Below, in pieces: positions 55,047 through 64,000 of a stretch of 64,000 nt of DNA. The notes beneath the pieces are model-generated. The model did not search any database. It was given only the letters and a program-made list of their open reading frames with translations, and was not told where the DNA came from. A program made the translations under genes and the position numbers. Each line of letters begins with the position of its first letter. The stretch's first letter is position 1. The stretch lies in contig AP026549.1 of assembly GCA_026075535.2 (NCBI GenBank), positions 124,001-188,000 of the forward strand, read 5' to 3'. Source of the stretch: Tricholoma matsutake (Eukaryota > Basidiomycota > Agaricomycetes > Agaricales > Tricholomataceae).

Positions 55047-56233
55047 TCACTCGCTGTCTGGGCCAAAACCTGGTGTCGTCTCTTTGGCTATATCGACGTG
55101 CTTGTCCGCCACCTCTACCACGTCCAACTCAGCTAACGCATCCTGAGCGAATGCCTGCTTCTCCTCAAAGTCCATATACTGAACATCGAAACGCTTCAGG
55201 AAAAATCCTGTTGCAAATGCCCGGTCTGGCCACATTGGTAGCACACCATTGAAGTGGCACCAGTCGAGCAAACAGGGGCCAAAACACTCGTCTGCGATGG
55301 GTTCAAAATGGTGGCAATCAGTGGAGTGTACCACGAAATTGCTGGAGCGGTGTTCGCAGCCCTAATGGGGACTCTACAAAATGTGGAACCCATCAACGAA
55401 GACTTCTCAGAGCGAGGGGCAATCCGCAAAGAAGCTCTAAACGCCTCATTGGCTATGCAATTTTCATCGCAGAGTATCGCTGCAGCATACCACTCGTGAG
55501 GACTCTCATCCGAAGGTCTGCCGTTTGTAAGGCAGGCTACATAGTCCTGGATCTTCGGGTTAAGACCCTGACGAAATTTTAGCATGATGTGAGAGCCTTC
55601 AAGATAGCATGCCCGTCTGATCATTTTGCGGAAGTCATCAATGTACTCATTGACGGTCTTTGTGCCTTGGTGATACCGCGACATCTCGAGGTCAGTTTGC
55701 GCGGTGAGGATCTCGTTTTTCGGGCAGAATTTGCTGATGAACTCTTGGATGAAATCCGACCAGGTTGAATATGGTAGACCGCCCACCTCTTGATAGTTTC
55801 GCATCTGACGGTCCACAAAATGAGCCGCCCGGTCACTCTTCATGAATGAAAATGCCCACATGATCTTCGCATGGCCATCGGCGAATTGATGGGGTACAAG
55901 ATTGATGTACAGCTCGCACGAATTGAGAAATGCTCGTCCTTTAGTGCGATCCCCCAAAAAGTCGTTCAGGGACATGGGTTTTAGGTGTCGAGCACCCACG
56001 TGCGAAACTGAGACATGTTCGTGTGGCGGTTCAGGGTAGTGGCGTGGATTTTCCGAGGTATCGGATGGCGGATTCGATATTGATGGCAGCAGTTTCTCCA
56101 CAAGGAGCTCACAATTGATCCTCTGGTTCTGAAGGATGGCCTCCAGGGTTTTAGCGATGGAGGCGATGTTTTGTTCCGTACGAGTGATGTGTTCCGCTTG
56201 CGAAATTAGTTCGGCGTCGAGGTTTTCGGCCAT
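55047..56233 (-). pseudogene. Ty3/gypsy gag
   Basis: Start MAENLDAELISQAEHITRTE at 56233, then a coiled-coil-like head, capsid region PMSLNDFLGDRTKGRAFLNS, MWAFSFMKSDRAAHFVDRQM, TWSDFIQEFISKFCPKNEIL, TVNEYIDDFRKMIRRACYLE and FRQGLNPKIQDYVACLT, and a zinc knuckle CYQCGQTGHLQQD in which the last Cys is lost at a small indel near 55205. After it the frame shifts to KRFDVQYMDFEEKQAFAQDA and LDVVEVADKHVDIAKE, ending at 55047. Gag packages the element RNA. Otherwise full length. Confidence 0.9.
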
Positions 56234-56239
56234 AGTGAA

Positions 56240-56810
56240 AGGAGTGTAAAAGGTTGGGTACTAAAATGACAGTGTGGGTGTGGAAGGATAAGTGCGTAGG
56301 GGTCTGAAGTCGTGTAGGAGACGCGAAGAAGTTTCAAGGTCTATAGCGCAACTTTAGGAGACTCTAGCGAAATATCAGTCCACTAAAAGAGAGAGTTTTC
56401 TACTGTAAGGGCAACTGCACGTTTCTAAGCTGAGACTCAGGACTAGTGGGGGAAATCCAAAGGTATATAACGAAATAGACAACTATAGGAAGACAAACCT
56501 AGTGGGGGAAATCCAAAGAGAAAACTCTAAGGTGCCCCCAACTAGGGAACTACACTATATACTAGTCTACATGCTTTAACCATGCTTCCAGGGTTGCAGG
56601 AATGGAGTTTGAGTCTTGACAGGTTACAGACATGAGGTGGGAATGGGAAGCGAGTAGGCGAACGCTACACGAAGTGGTTTTGTGGCATCCGAAGTTAGTT
56701 CGCATGCTTTGAAGAACTTCGTAGGACTTCGGACGACTTTGGACGACTTTGTAGGACTTCGGACGACTTTGTAGGGCTTCACAAGACTCCTTTCCGGTGT
56801 TCCCCTTACA
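56240..56810 (-). mobile_element. Ty3/gypsy 5' LTR and leader
   Basis: The minus strand starts TGTAAGGGGAACACC at 56810, identical to the LTR start at 36638. It contains ACTTCGGACGACTTTG-like tandem words (56700-56780; about 12-bp units), a possible TATA region (TATATAGTGTAG), and TTAGAGTTTTCTCTTTGGAT with CCCCCACTAG twice (about 56440-56525). The boundary between LTR and leader and the primer binding site could not be placed. Confidence 0.75.
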
Positions 56811-56819
56811 ATCAACACC

Positions 56820-57338
56820 TTATCAAAGTGGACAAGACGACCTTTACCTGCTTGCACCTCAGCAGCCAGGTCATGGTCAGGTTGGAGTTCCAGCTCCATA
56901 ACTCCTAAATGTTACCGTTTCACTGTCAACATGCAACTATGACAATAAATGGTGTACAGATCCGCTGCGCCTGCCGCTAGAACAAACTCCGGTGTGTCCT
57001 CGTCGTCCTCTTGGATGTATGAAGTATGCTCAGATGCTAACAAGCTTGTATCTTTAGATTCCTTTGTGATTGTGAGTAGTTCCACTGGGATCCCATCTAT
57101 TGGTAGCTGCTCTAGCCTTTCTTGAGCGATCTGGATGTGTGCATACAAAGCATTGTTTTGCTTGAGCCATGTCAATGCATCAAACACCCTTTGCCTTCAT
57201 ACCCTGAAGAAATTTGGCAAGGCACACTCTCGAATGCCTGTGGGGCCCACAAACGTGATCCCAATAGTTGCTGCTAATAGTTAAGCAGGAGGGGGCATCA
57301 TCACACCACAAATCATGTTGCCCAAATCTTCAACATTC
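56820..57338 (-). pseudogene. Helitron ORF, second part (left of the insertion)
   Basis: From 57338 leftward: LNVEDLGNMICGVMMPPPA, a stop (TAA), LLAATIGITFVGPTGIRECA, LPNFFRV, RQRVFDALTWLKQNNALYAH, EQLPIDGIPVELLTITKESK and DEDTPEFVLAAGAADLY, ending at 56912. The module MPPPA-LAA-IGITFVGP ... LPNFFRV-RQRV-DAL-WLK-NN-LYA is typical of fungal Helitron replicases between DUF6570 and the Helitron_like_N domain. A short frame MELELQPDHDLAAEVQAGKG follows, up to the gypsy LTR that truncates the element at 56810. Confidence 0.78.
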
Positions 57339-59360
57339 CATCGCTTCTTGACTTCTTACCACCATGTGCACAGCCACTTGGGGTTTTCACACCGTTGGGC
57401 ACATCACCCAGCGCTTCATCCCCCTGCCTGATCCTCGATCAGGAGGTAGTACTATGACGCTAGGAGGGTAGTCTGGTGTTTTCCAGCTACCCAAGTCGTT
57501 ATGCCTGTCAGATCTTGTCGGATCGAATGAACTGCCATGTTGAGGCGGTTTGGTATTCGTCAAGTGCTGCCACTTGGTTCTTGAGGATCCTGGGCTTCTG
57601 GGCAGGGCACCATCCACCCTCAGGTGGGTGGGTTCAACACTGCCAGCTCAGGCTGGAGGCTCTGCTTGGGGGACTGGGGGAGACCTGGCTGGGGGGTAGC
57701 GGGTGCTGTTTGAGTTTTGGCTAGCCCAGGGCTGCCAGGACTCGGTTTTTTCTGTGTATTGGGTGCCACGGTGCTCAGTACAGAGGGATATACTACGGGG
57801 GGGACAGTTTGTGTCCTCCTCTTGTCTAGGGGGGCATTCCTGTGCTCCTCCCCTCCACCTCCTGGTGGCGTTCATTTGAGTGCAGCGCTGGGGTTCTGCT
57901 TTCTCCCACTGTGGGTGGACCAGGTCTGTCCACTCACCCCCTCGATGCAATCATTGGAGACCCTTTGGGTAGGGCCCAGGACTGTTGGCAGGGCCATGCT
58001 TCACGCCTTCACATGCTGAGTTTTTGACCTCTAACTGTCATCCTCTGCAGCACTAACTGGTTATCTGGCCTCATATGGAGGACCATGAATCTCTCTACTA
58101 TGTCGCTAACCCATTCGACAATCATTCCCCAGGTTTCTGGGACTGCTACTTCGCCCATCCTAGGGGGCCTGACTATTTGGAGAGCGGCAGGGTCAGTGAC
58201 GACTCTGCCAGCCTCCACTCTTCATTCTTAGGGGGGGGACACCAGTGTTCCTCCCACTTACTGTCTCTGGATGACGGTGCCATCTCTAGCCTCACTGTTG
58301 AGGTCTTAGAGCTGCCATCACATTTAGCTGAGCGCCAGCATCGACATGAGCGCAACACATTATGATGCACACGTCTGTAGTGTGTGACACACTCTCTGCT
58401 GCCAGCATCAGGGACTCCCTCCTCTGCCTGAACAGGGGAGTGGGTCATTCCACCTGTTTTCACTCCTGAGTCCCCCCACAGGGTTGCTGCAGAGGCCTCG
58501 GCTGTGAATCACATGCTCAGCACTGCTGCCTATTGGCTAGCAAGTGTCGACATTGCGTCTGTTCCTCCTGCAGTGCAGGAGGAGTTATTCAAACTGGCTG
58601 GGACATGCCTCTCAGTGACACGTCGCTTCCCCAGCGCAACTGCTGGGGAACTCCACTGCCCCCCCTCTTGCTTCAGCAGGGGAGGGCTCGACATCAGGAC
58701 AACACAGGCAATGAAACACTGCCGTCCCAGGGGCATCTCTAGACCCCATCCATGAGGGGCGTCGCAAGCAACACTGCCGTAACTAAGTTGGGGGCACCCT
58801 TTGTGCCCCAGCATACTACGGTCTCGCAAGCTGTGCACTTGGCACACCAGCTGTCTGATCTGGGGCATGGCACTAGCTGTCGTTGCCCCCTGCAAACCCC
58901 CCACTACGGGGGGGTCTATCATCTAGGGTCTCATGCACTTGTTGCATACACCCGACTACCCTTGGGGAGGAGGCTTAGGTCACCACCCTGTTAGGCTGCA
59001 CGCCGGGACACCATTGGGCCCCGAACTCCTCTCGTGCGTGGGCTACCGGTTATTCTCTGGCTTCAGCTGGGGATTTACAGTGAATTGACACTACCTGCAC
59101 CCTGTTCCGGTGGCGACTGCACAGGGACCGTGATGCCCATGTGTGCCTGCTATGGGCTCTGCACCACCATGGTGGCGTGGTTTGCCTTCCCGCCCTAGCG
59201 GGCGTTATCAGGGCGGCAGTCTCCCCCTCAACTTGCAAACCTCAAAATGGTGTTGGGAAGGATGTATTTAGTTGTAGGTCAGCTAGATATGTTTGTACCT
59301 TCTGCCCGCGGACTGCCACCACGCCCTGCATTATAAATAGATGATGCAAAAAAAAAAAAA
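57339..59360 (+). mobile_element. 2.0-kb polyA-tailed non-autonomous LINE-like insertion
   Basis: Bounded by CTTCAACATTC at 57328-57338 and 59361-59371, an 11-bp target duplication. The 3' end has CTTCCCGCCCTAGCGGGCG, TTATCAGGGCGGCAG, GCATTATAAATAGATGATGC and A(13), the same 3' UTR order as the LINE at 43.5-47.3 kb. The 1.8-kb body shows no RT, endonuclease or RNase H. ORFs on both strands are low-complexity Pro/Gly/Ser-rich. Confidence 0.85.
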
Positions 59361-60246
59361 CTTCAACATTCAGCTTGTAAGTCAAGACATTCCCTTGCAA
59401 ACCGCTATTCATGCTTTTTTTATCCCAAAAACATGCGCCCTTCTTCATGGGAAACATCTTCACGATGTACGCCGCCAGGAAATATCTCTTGATCAGAATG
59501 CGTTCAGGCAATGTCAAAACCGCGAGTTGGAAAGGAATCTCCCCAATCCAAAGGCCATTTGCCAAAGCCAAGGGAGGACACTTGGAAGCTTCCAGATGCC
59601 GCTCACATTATCTGCATACATGCCCACATGCCTGTTTGTCTAAAGCTCTATGGTGTAGTAACAACCCCGCTGTAAGTCACTGTGCGGGGTGAGGGTCTCT
59701 GGGAGCCAGTAGATTTTTTGAATTGGGCAGACTGCTGACTGCTGATAGTGACGTGTCGACCTCCATGAACTCCTGTGCACAAACAAAACATACCACATGG
59801 TGGAGGCTACGATTGGATGTCGCCTCGATGTAGGAATGAACACAGGCATCGATGGTAGCAGCACTGGGAGCTCTTAAAAAATTCTCCATGTCACCTGGAA
59901 CACCTTCCTCAAGGTGTAGTGGACTGGAAGACCTCGGACACACATTTCTTCCCAGCTTGACAGTGGCCACCTTGTGTTTGTGGGTTAATGACACAGCATT
60001 TATGAGTGCTCGCTTGGATGCTTCTGTCGAACGCTTAATGTGAGATGCTAGAGTTTTCTTGGTGTGTTTGCAACCAGTGGGCAACGCCACTACAGGGTTG
60101 CAAATGTTGAAGGCTGTGTCCTTCCTCATCGCTTGCACCACCATGTCAACATCGGAATCCAGCATAGCTAAGGACGACATTGTCGCACAGCACAGGGGTT
60201 GCACAGTGGAAAAATGGTGGGCCCCTCTTTTATGATGCAGCATCAC
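59361..60246 (-). pseudogene. Helitron ORF, first part with DUF6570-like domain
   Basis: From the Met near 60180: MLDSDVDMVVQAMRKDTAFN, HIKRSTEASKRALINAVSLT, NFLRAPSAATIDACVHSYIE, HHVVCFVCAQEFMEVD and LPNSKNLLAPRDPHPAQ. After stops near 59690 and 59610 it continues ASKCPPLALANGLWIGEIPF, QLAVLTLPERILIKRYFLAA, YIVKMFPMKKGACFWDKKSM and SGLQGNVLTYKLNVE up to the insertion. ALANGLWIGE-P ... LTLPER is the DUF6570 signature of fungal Helitrons. Deleting 57339-59371 joins the reading frame directly to GNMICGVMMPPPA. Confidence 0.8.
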
Positions 60247-60249
60247 CTA

Positions 60250-60853
60250 ACATGTTCTATTTCATACATCAAGTTGCCTTCTGGAACACCAAATGGTCTG
60301 TCATACCAGACAAAGTATGTTCCAAGCAGCGTAGTTCCAATATTGATCGTGAAATGTGTTTTCTATTTAGGGGTTCTTTTGGATACCAGCACATTTTTTA
60401 GGGGCTCCCGAGACCTCAGCCGCTTTCTCTTGGCATTAGATCTTTATAAAACCACTGCTCGATGTGCTAAGTTTCTGGCTCTCGCTGCAGTGGGCCTGAC
60501 AATGGTAGACTTTATATCTCTCTGCACTATGCTCCTGGCTCTCCCTTCTTATGCTGTGAGCCCTGCTTTCTTTTTTAAGGTTGGTTGGAAAAGGGATGGC
60601 ACTGGCCACATGTTGGTGAAGAAAGACAATGGTGCAGAAGCCATCAGTATCATAGTAGGTGAAGTGATTGATGATCATTTATGTTGCAGGCCCGTCGCGA
60701 ACTACAATGAGAAATTTCCTAAGCCTTTGAAGGACACCAAGAACACTTTTGTGTTGATGCGGCCCCAACATCCTGGTTTTGGAGAAGACTTTGATCGTTT
60801 CCTTAGGACAGCGTTAGTGATCCAAGGAAAGATTACATCTACAAAGGACAATT
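60250..60853 (+). CDS. Uncharacterised gene, 5' part, interrupted by a hAT-like element
   Basis: One open frame runs from 60199 to the insertion, but the first 50 bases overlap the antisense Helitron, so the real start is unknown (Met at 60241 or an upstream exon). It includes a hydrophobic stretch (KFLALAAVGLTMVDFISLCT), then GHMLVKKDNGAEAISIIVGE, KDTKNTFVLMRPQHPGFGED and RTALVIQGKITSTKDN at the break. Some GT...AG pairs could be introns. No known domain was recognised. Confidence 0.5.
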
Positions 60854-62732
60854 TAAGGACTAACACGGATATGGCTTATCCAGTTACATAACGGGATGAT
60901 AACCGTATTGTAGATCCAGATCGGATACGGATAGATCGGTACGGGTATCCGGATATACCATGGTTGCCGCATGTTAAACCAGCTTCTCATGTTGACACCG
61001 CTGCCTCCCACCACCTCTCCCTTCGACCTCTCCCTTCGACCCCAACCACCTCCCACCTCCATCAACAGCCGCCAACGCCTCTCCCACGCCCATCCATCAA
61101 CAGCCAACAACGAACCGTGTGACTGCAAGAGTACCAAATCACACACGCCAATGGATGTCAACAACCGTCGACTTGTGTTGAGGGACTCGGGGCCCATCAA
61201 GGCAAAGTAAATTAAGTATTTTTATTGTGTTTATCTTCTTTTTTGAATGCTAACATGTTTTTAGGTTGTTCTTTGGTTCAACTATCACGATGACGCATGA
61301 CGCATGCCCTTCCTCTCTATATGAGGGGTTTTTTCAGGGTTAAGAGACCCCAGGGAGGTACCTGGAGGCCCAGGTAGTGGGGTACCCATGAGGTAAGCAC
61401 ACAACACTCCCCCAATCCTGCCCGCTAACCACTAACCACCCCCCACTTCTCAAAACAGGAAATGTTGCCACCACAACGGTGAGACGGCATAATGAGACCC
61501 ACCACCAGCGACGCAACCCTCCAAGGACACGCCAACACGACAACGACACCAACCACAACCACGGGACCACCGACAACCAACGCCCCACCACCAACGGCGA
61601 ACGAACAGGAGCAGGAGAAGGAGAAGGACACCAATGCCAACAACGAGGCCAACTACAACGCAGACAGAGGCGGCAGCAACAACAGCGACCAGGGGACCAC
61701 AGGGACCATGACCACAAAGAATGGGGCGATGGGAATGACGACAGGAACCAGAGAACCACGGGAAAGGGGAGGGACTAAGGACGATGATGGCAGGAACCAT
61801 GCAGATGACCACGAGGATGGGGGTGGCAGGACAGTGCCACCGGCACCAGCAAGGGACAGCAACAGCAACAGCAAACGGCAATGGCAAGAACAGAAAGGCC
61901 AGAACGACGACAACCAGGGGGGACGACCAGGGGGACCGAAACGGCAACGGGGAAACAGGGACAGCAACCACGGGGAAGGGGACAACAATGGCACCAAACA
62001 ACGAAGGCAGGGGGGGAGACCAGACAAGAGGGCAGCGACGATGATGACAGTGACTGGGAAGATGACAACAAGGACAACAACAACAACAAGGAAGACAAGG
62101 GGAACCAGAGGACGAGGAAGGCAACGATGGGGACGCCAACCAAATGGTGGGGGACAACAATGATGGCGGCGGGATGACAGGGACAATGAGAACCAGGACC
62201 AGACAGGGATGAAGGGAGGACATCAAACGGCAGGGAAACGACAACGACGGCAGTGGGAGGGTCGACAGAAACGAGAACCACAGGGACGAGACAGGACCAG
62301 GCAGCGCAGACAGCAAAGACCAGGACCGGACAACAGGGGCGAGGGGATAGGCAAAATGTGCATGCGCACTGTACCCACTGCCTCGCTCTCCAGCAAGGTG
62401 GCAGCCTTTTCATATTTAGTAGCTGCCCCCCTCTACAATATGGGGGCTTTTCTTATTTTTCATACACCTGTTGCTCATTTCGAGCAATACTGTTTGTAAT
62501 TAGCTAATAAATAACATTAATCATAATTAGTTGTAAATTTACTGCAGAACTAGTAAAGAATATGTGAATCTAAGAACAGTAGGAATCCAAATCAGTCACC
62601 CAAAAGTAATTCCATTTTTTTGAGTATGGATAACCACAGTTTATCCAGATATAGTTGTATCTGTATCCATACTGTATCTGTATCCATAGTTGCATATCCA
62701 GATGTATCCAGATGTATCCATGTTAGTCCCTA
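60854..62732. mobile_element. 1.88-kb hAT-like element with 8-bp target duplication
   Basis: Left end TAAGGACTAACACGGATA (60854-60871) and right end reverse complement TAGGGACTAACATGGATA (62715-62732) are 18-bp inverted repeats with two mismatches. GGACAATT flanks both sides (60846-60853, 62733-62740). Subterminal GGATA/TATCC words are dense at both ends, as in hAT elements. The interior has no recognisable transposase and contains a T-depleted tract, so it is probably non-autonomous. Assignment to hAT rests on the 8-bp duplication and end structure only. Confidence 0.88.
61440..62350. repeat. T-depleted low-complexity tract inside the hAT-like element
   Basis: About 900 bp in which T is rare on the plus strand (stretches such as 61540-61680 have only a handful). 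It is made of ACAACGACACC, GGGGACCA and CAACAACAA-type words. Because stop codons on the plus strand all need T, all three plus frames are open for long distances (for example 61492-62163). The minus strand, nearly free of A, is open too (61450-62413). No protein domain is apparent. Confidence 0.85.
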
Positions 62733-62740
62733 GGACAATT

Positions 62741-63745
62741 GCTACTTTGTTGGCACCACAGTCCAAGACAGTTCTGTCCGTTTTGCAGTGGCAGCGTGGG
62801 ATAAAAGGGCCAGTTCTGAGCAGCTGTTTGTGAGGCTGCTTACTGACAGAAACAACAGACCAAGGATATTGGAGCCCCTGCAGTGGATTCAGCACCATCC
62901 ACTTTGTTGCAGAGCCATGACGGAGAAGGTTAGCGCGGTTATGACTCTCAATAAACTTGCTGATGTGTTCGCAGAGGAAGCCATTGACGCAGAGACCTTG
63001 CATTGGCCATTCCCAAGAGAACACTCCGAAGAACACAACTTCTTAATTCAGTCACATCACTGGGTGCCCTTACCTATTTATGACGAACATGGCAAGTTTG
63101 TGGAATGCACAGATGCCAATGATGCACTCTGTGGTGCCATTGTGAAAGTCCACTTCATTTTGAGACACTGGCACATTAAAAAAGGCAACTACAATTTGTT
63201 CACTGCCATTCCCAAACAGATTACAATACTGGAGTGGCACCCAAAAGCTATCCAAACACGGGATGTTAGAGCGGGGCCTCTGGAACTTGATGCAGAGCCT
63301 GATGTGGACTCAACCAATAGTGAGTAATGACCCCAAACTTTACCAGCAAACACTCAGAAAGAGGCGCAGCATTACAAGCAGGGACACCAATGGCAACGAA
63401 AGCAACAACTCAAGCCCGATCGTGGATAGTTTCCATCCCTTCAAACTCAGGGAGTTCTACCGAGACATTGCCATCAGCCTCTAATCAGGAGGGGGCCAAT
63501 GAGCCTGCGTTAAGTGCCCCTGAGCTGGCCCAAATGCCCGTGCCACCCTATCCAACCCAAAGTAAGCTCGTTCGTTTACTCATATTCACAAGCCATAACT
63601 CACCATGCTTTTGTTCCTGTGGCCAGCACCAACATTGGCACTCAAGGATGTGTCAGAAAAACGGCCTCTCGAGGATGCAGAGCACTCACGAACAAAGAGA
63701 CTTCGATCCGCTGCTGCTGGGACCTCCAAAGATCATTCTCAGTAG
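62741..63745 (+). CDS. Uncharacterised gene, 3' part
   Basis: Continues the frame of 60250-60853 after the element: CYFVGTTVQDSSVRFAVAAW, RASSEQLFVRLLTDRNNRPR, ILEPLQWIQHHPLCCRAMTE, ADVFAEEAIDAETLHWPFPR, SHHWVPLPIYDEHGKFVECT and RHWHIKKGNYNLFTAIPKQI. The frame ends at a TAA at 63325 unless a GTGAGT intron at about 63319-63378 is removed. A clean intron GTAAGCTCG...GGCCAG lies at 63560-63625, and a following frame with EKRPLEDAEHSRTKRLRS (bipartite nuclear-localisation-like) stops near 63745. This suggests a nuclear protein of unknown function, intact apart from the insertion. Confidence 0.55.
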
Positions 63746-64000
63746 CTGGGCAAAGAAATGTGTGACAGTGCTCAGACTGAGGTTACAAAAGGCATATCAA
63801 ATTTGATTTAGCACTGTTGTCTTGTTGATGGGTTTTTTTTTGGGCATCGTATGAATGGACACTGTCTTTTTGTTGTCTATTACTCCTCACTGTATGTATT
63901 TTGAAACATCATTATCGCTTCATTAGCACAAATGAGGGCCCTGGACAGAAAGTTTTAAAACTGTGGACTGTTTCTTAACAGATGGTGGGTAGCACCAAGC
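63746..64000. other. 3' flank
   Basis: AT-rich sequence with no gene; probable 3' UTR or intergenic DNA of the preceding gene. Confidence 0.5.

Noticed and set aside
36130..56810. A single 20-kb Ty3/gypsy element running from one LTR to the other
   Set aside because: The LTR interiors are too different, and unrelated elements on both strands lie between; two related elements fit better.
57476..58994. ORFs of 80-130 residues on both strands
   Set aside because: They lie in the GC-rich body of the polyA-tailed insertion, are low complexity and show no conserved domain; the best reading is non-coding.
61425..62413. Long overlapping ORFs on both strands (up to 288 residues)
   Set aside because: They arise because stop codons need T (plus) or A (minus) and the tract is almost free of these; translations are low-complexity and differ by frame.

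Overview
The window looks like repeat-rich nuclear DNA of a basidiomycete fungus, most likely a mushroom-forming Agaricomycete. The evidence is 45-60 nt GT-AG introns, KDZ transposases of the CxC-associated type, Helitrons with a DUF6570-like head, Tad-like LINEs with three-knuckle gag proteins, a chromodomain Ty3/gypsy element, Ty1/copia and DIRS fragments, and a DUF6729/3'-5' exonuclease/RecQ gene family known to me only from basidiomycetes. No rRNA gene, functional tRNA gene, CRISPR array or organellar gene was seen. Almost every recognisable coding region belongs to a mobile element and carries stops or frameshifts. The exceptions that may be ordinary genes are a multi-exon hypothetical gene (about 39.4-41.0 kb, minus strand) and a hypothetical gene (60.2-63.7 kb, plus strand) split by a transposon.

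Layout. 1-5.2 kb: an 80-bp minisatellite, copy A of a 0.9-kb repeat and a candidate inverted-repeat element. 5.8-13.7 kb: a decayed KDZ transposase gene followed by a second decayed multi-exon gene. 13.7-16.6 kb: a 142-bp tandem duplication, inverted copy B of the 0.9-kb repeat, and GC-rich low-complexity DNA. 16.6-22.3 kb: a gag fragment, then a minus-strand RecQ-like helicase remnant and an exonuclease-type gene. 22.4-23.7 kb: a 150-bp satellite. 24-28 kb: a Plavaka-like fragment, a tRNA-derived SINE, a GC-rich hairpin repeat and a minus-strand Tad-like LINE. 28-34 kb: mostly non-coding dispersed repeats and a second block of the 80-bp minisatellite. 34.9-43.2 kb: fragments of KDZ, Ty3/gypsy (chromodomain plus LTR), SINE, DIRS, Helitron and copia. 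43.5-47.3 kb: a LINE 3' half holding a nested 2.1-kb tRNA-headed element. 47.9-49.3 kb: a Tc1/mariner element with about 100-bp terminal inverted repeats. 50-56.8 kb: a short LINE-end insertion and a large minus-strand Ty3/gypsy element. 56.8-60.2 kb: a Helitron head split by a 2-kb polyA-tailed insertion. 60.2-64 kb: a hypothetical gene split by a 1.88-kb hAT-like element.

The strongest results are four insertions whose ends can be read directly. (1) 60854-62732 has 18-bp terminal inverted repeats and an 8-bp target duplication, and its removal restores the host reading frame exactly. (2) 44178-46311 starts with a tRNA-like head, ends with a LINE C-terminus, 3' UTR and polyA, and sits inside a relative of that LINE with a 14-bp duplication; removal again restores the frame. 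(3) 57339-59360 lies in a Helitron ORF with an 11-bp duplication. (4) 50067-50223 is a truncated LINE end with a duplication of about 20 bp. Together they suggest that one LINE family mobilised several different passengers by its 3' end. The exonuclease-plus-RecQ gene pair at 17.7-22.3 kb is the best candidate for a poorly described mobile system. All assignments come from motifs recognised by eye; no database search was run.
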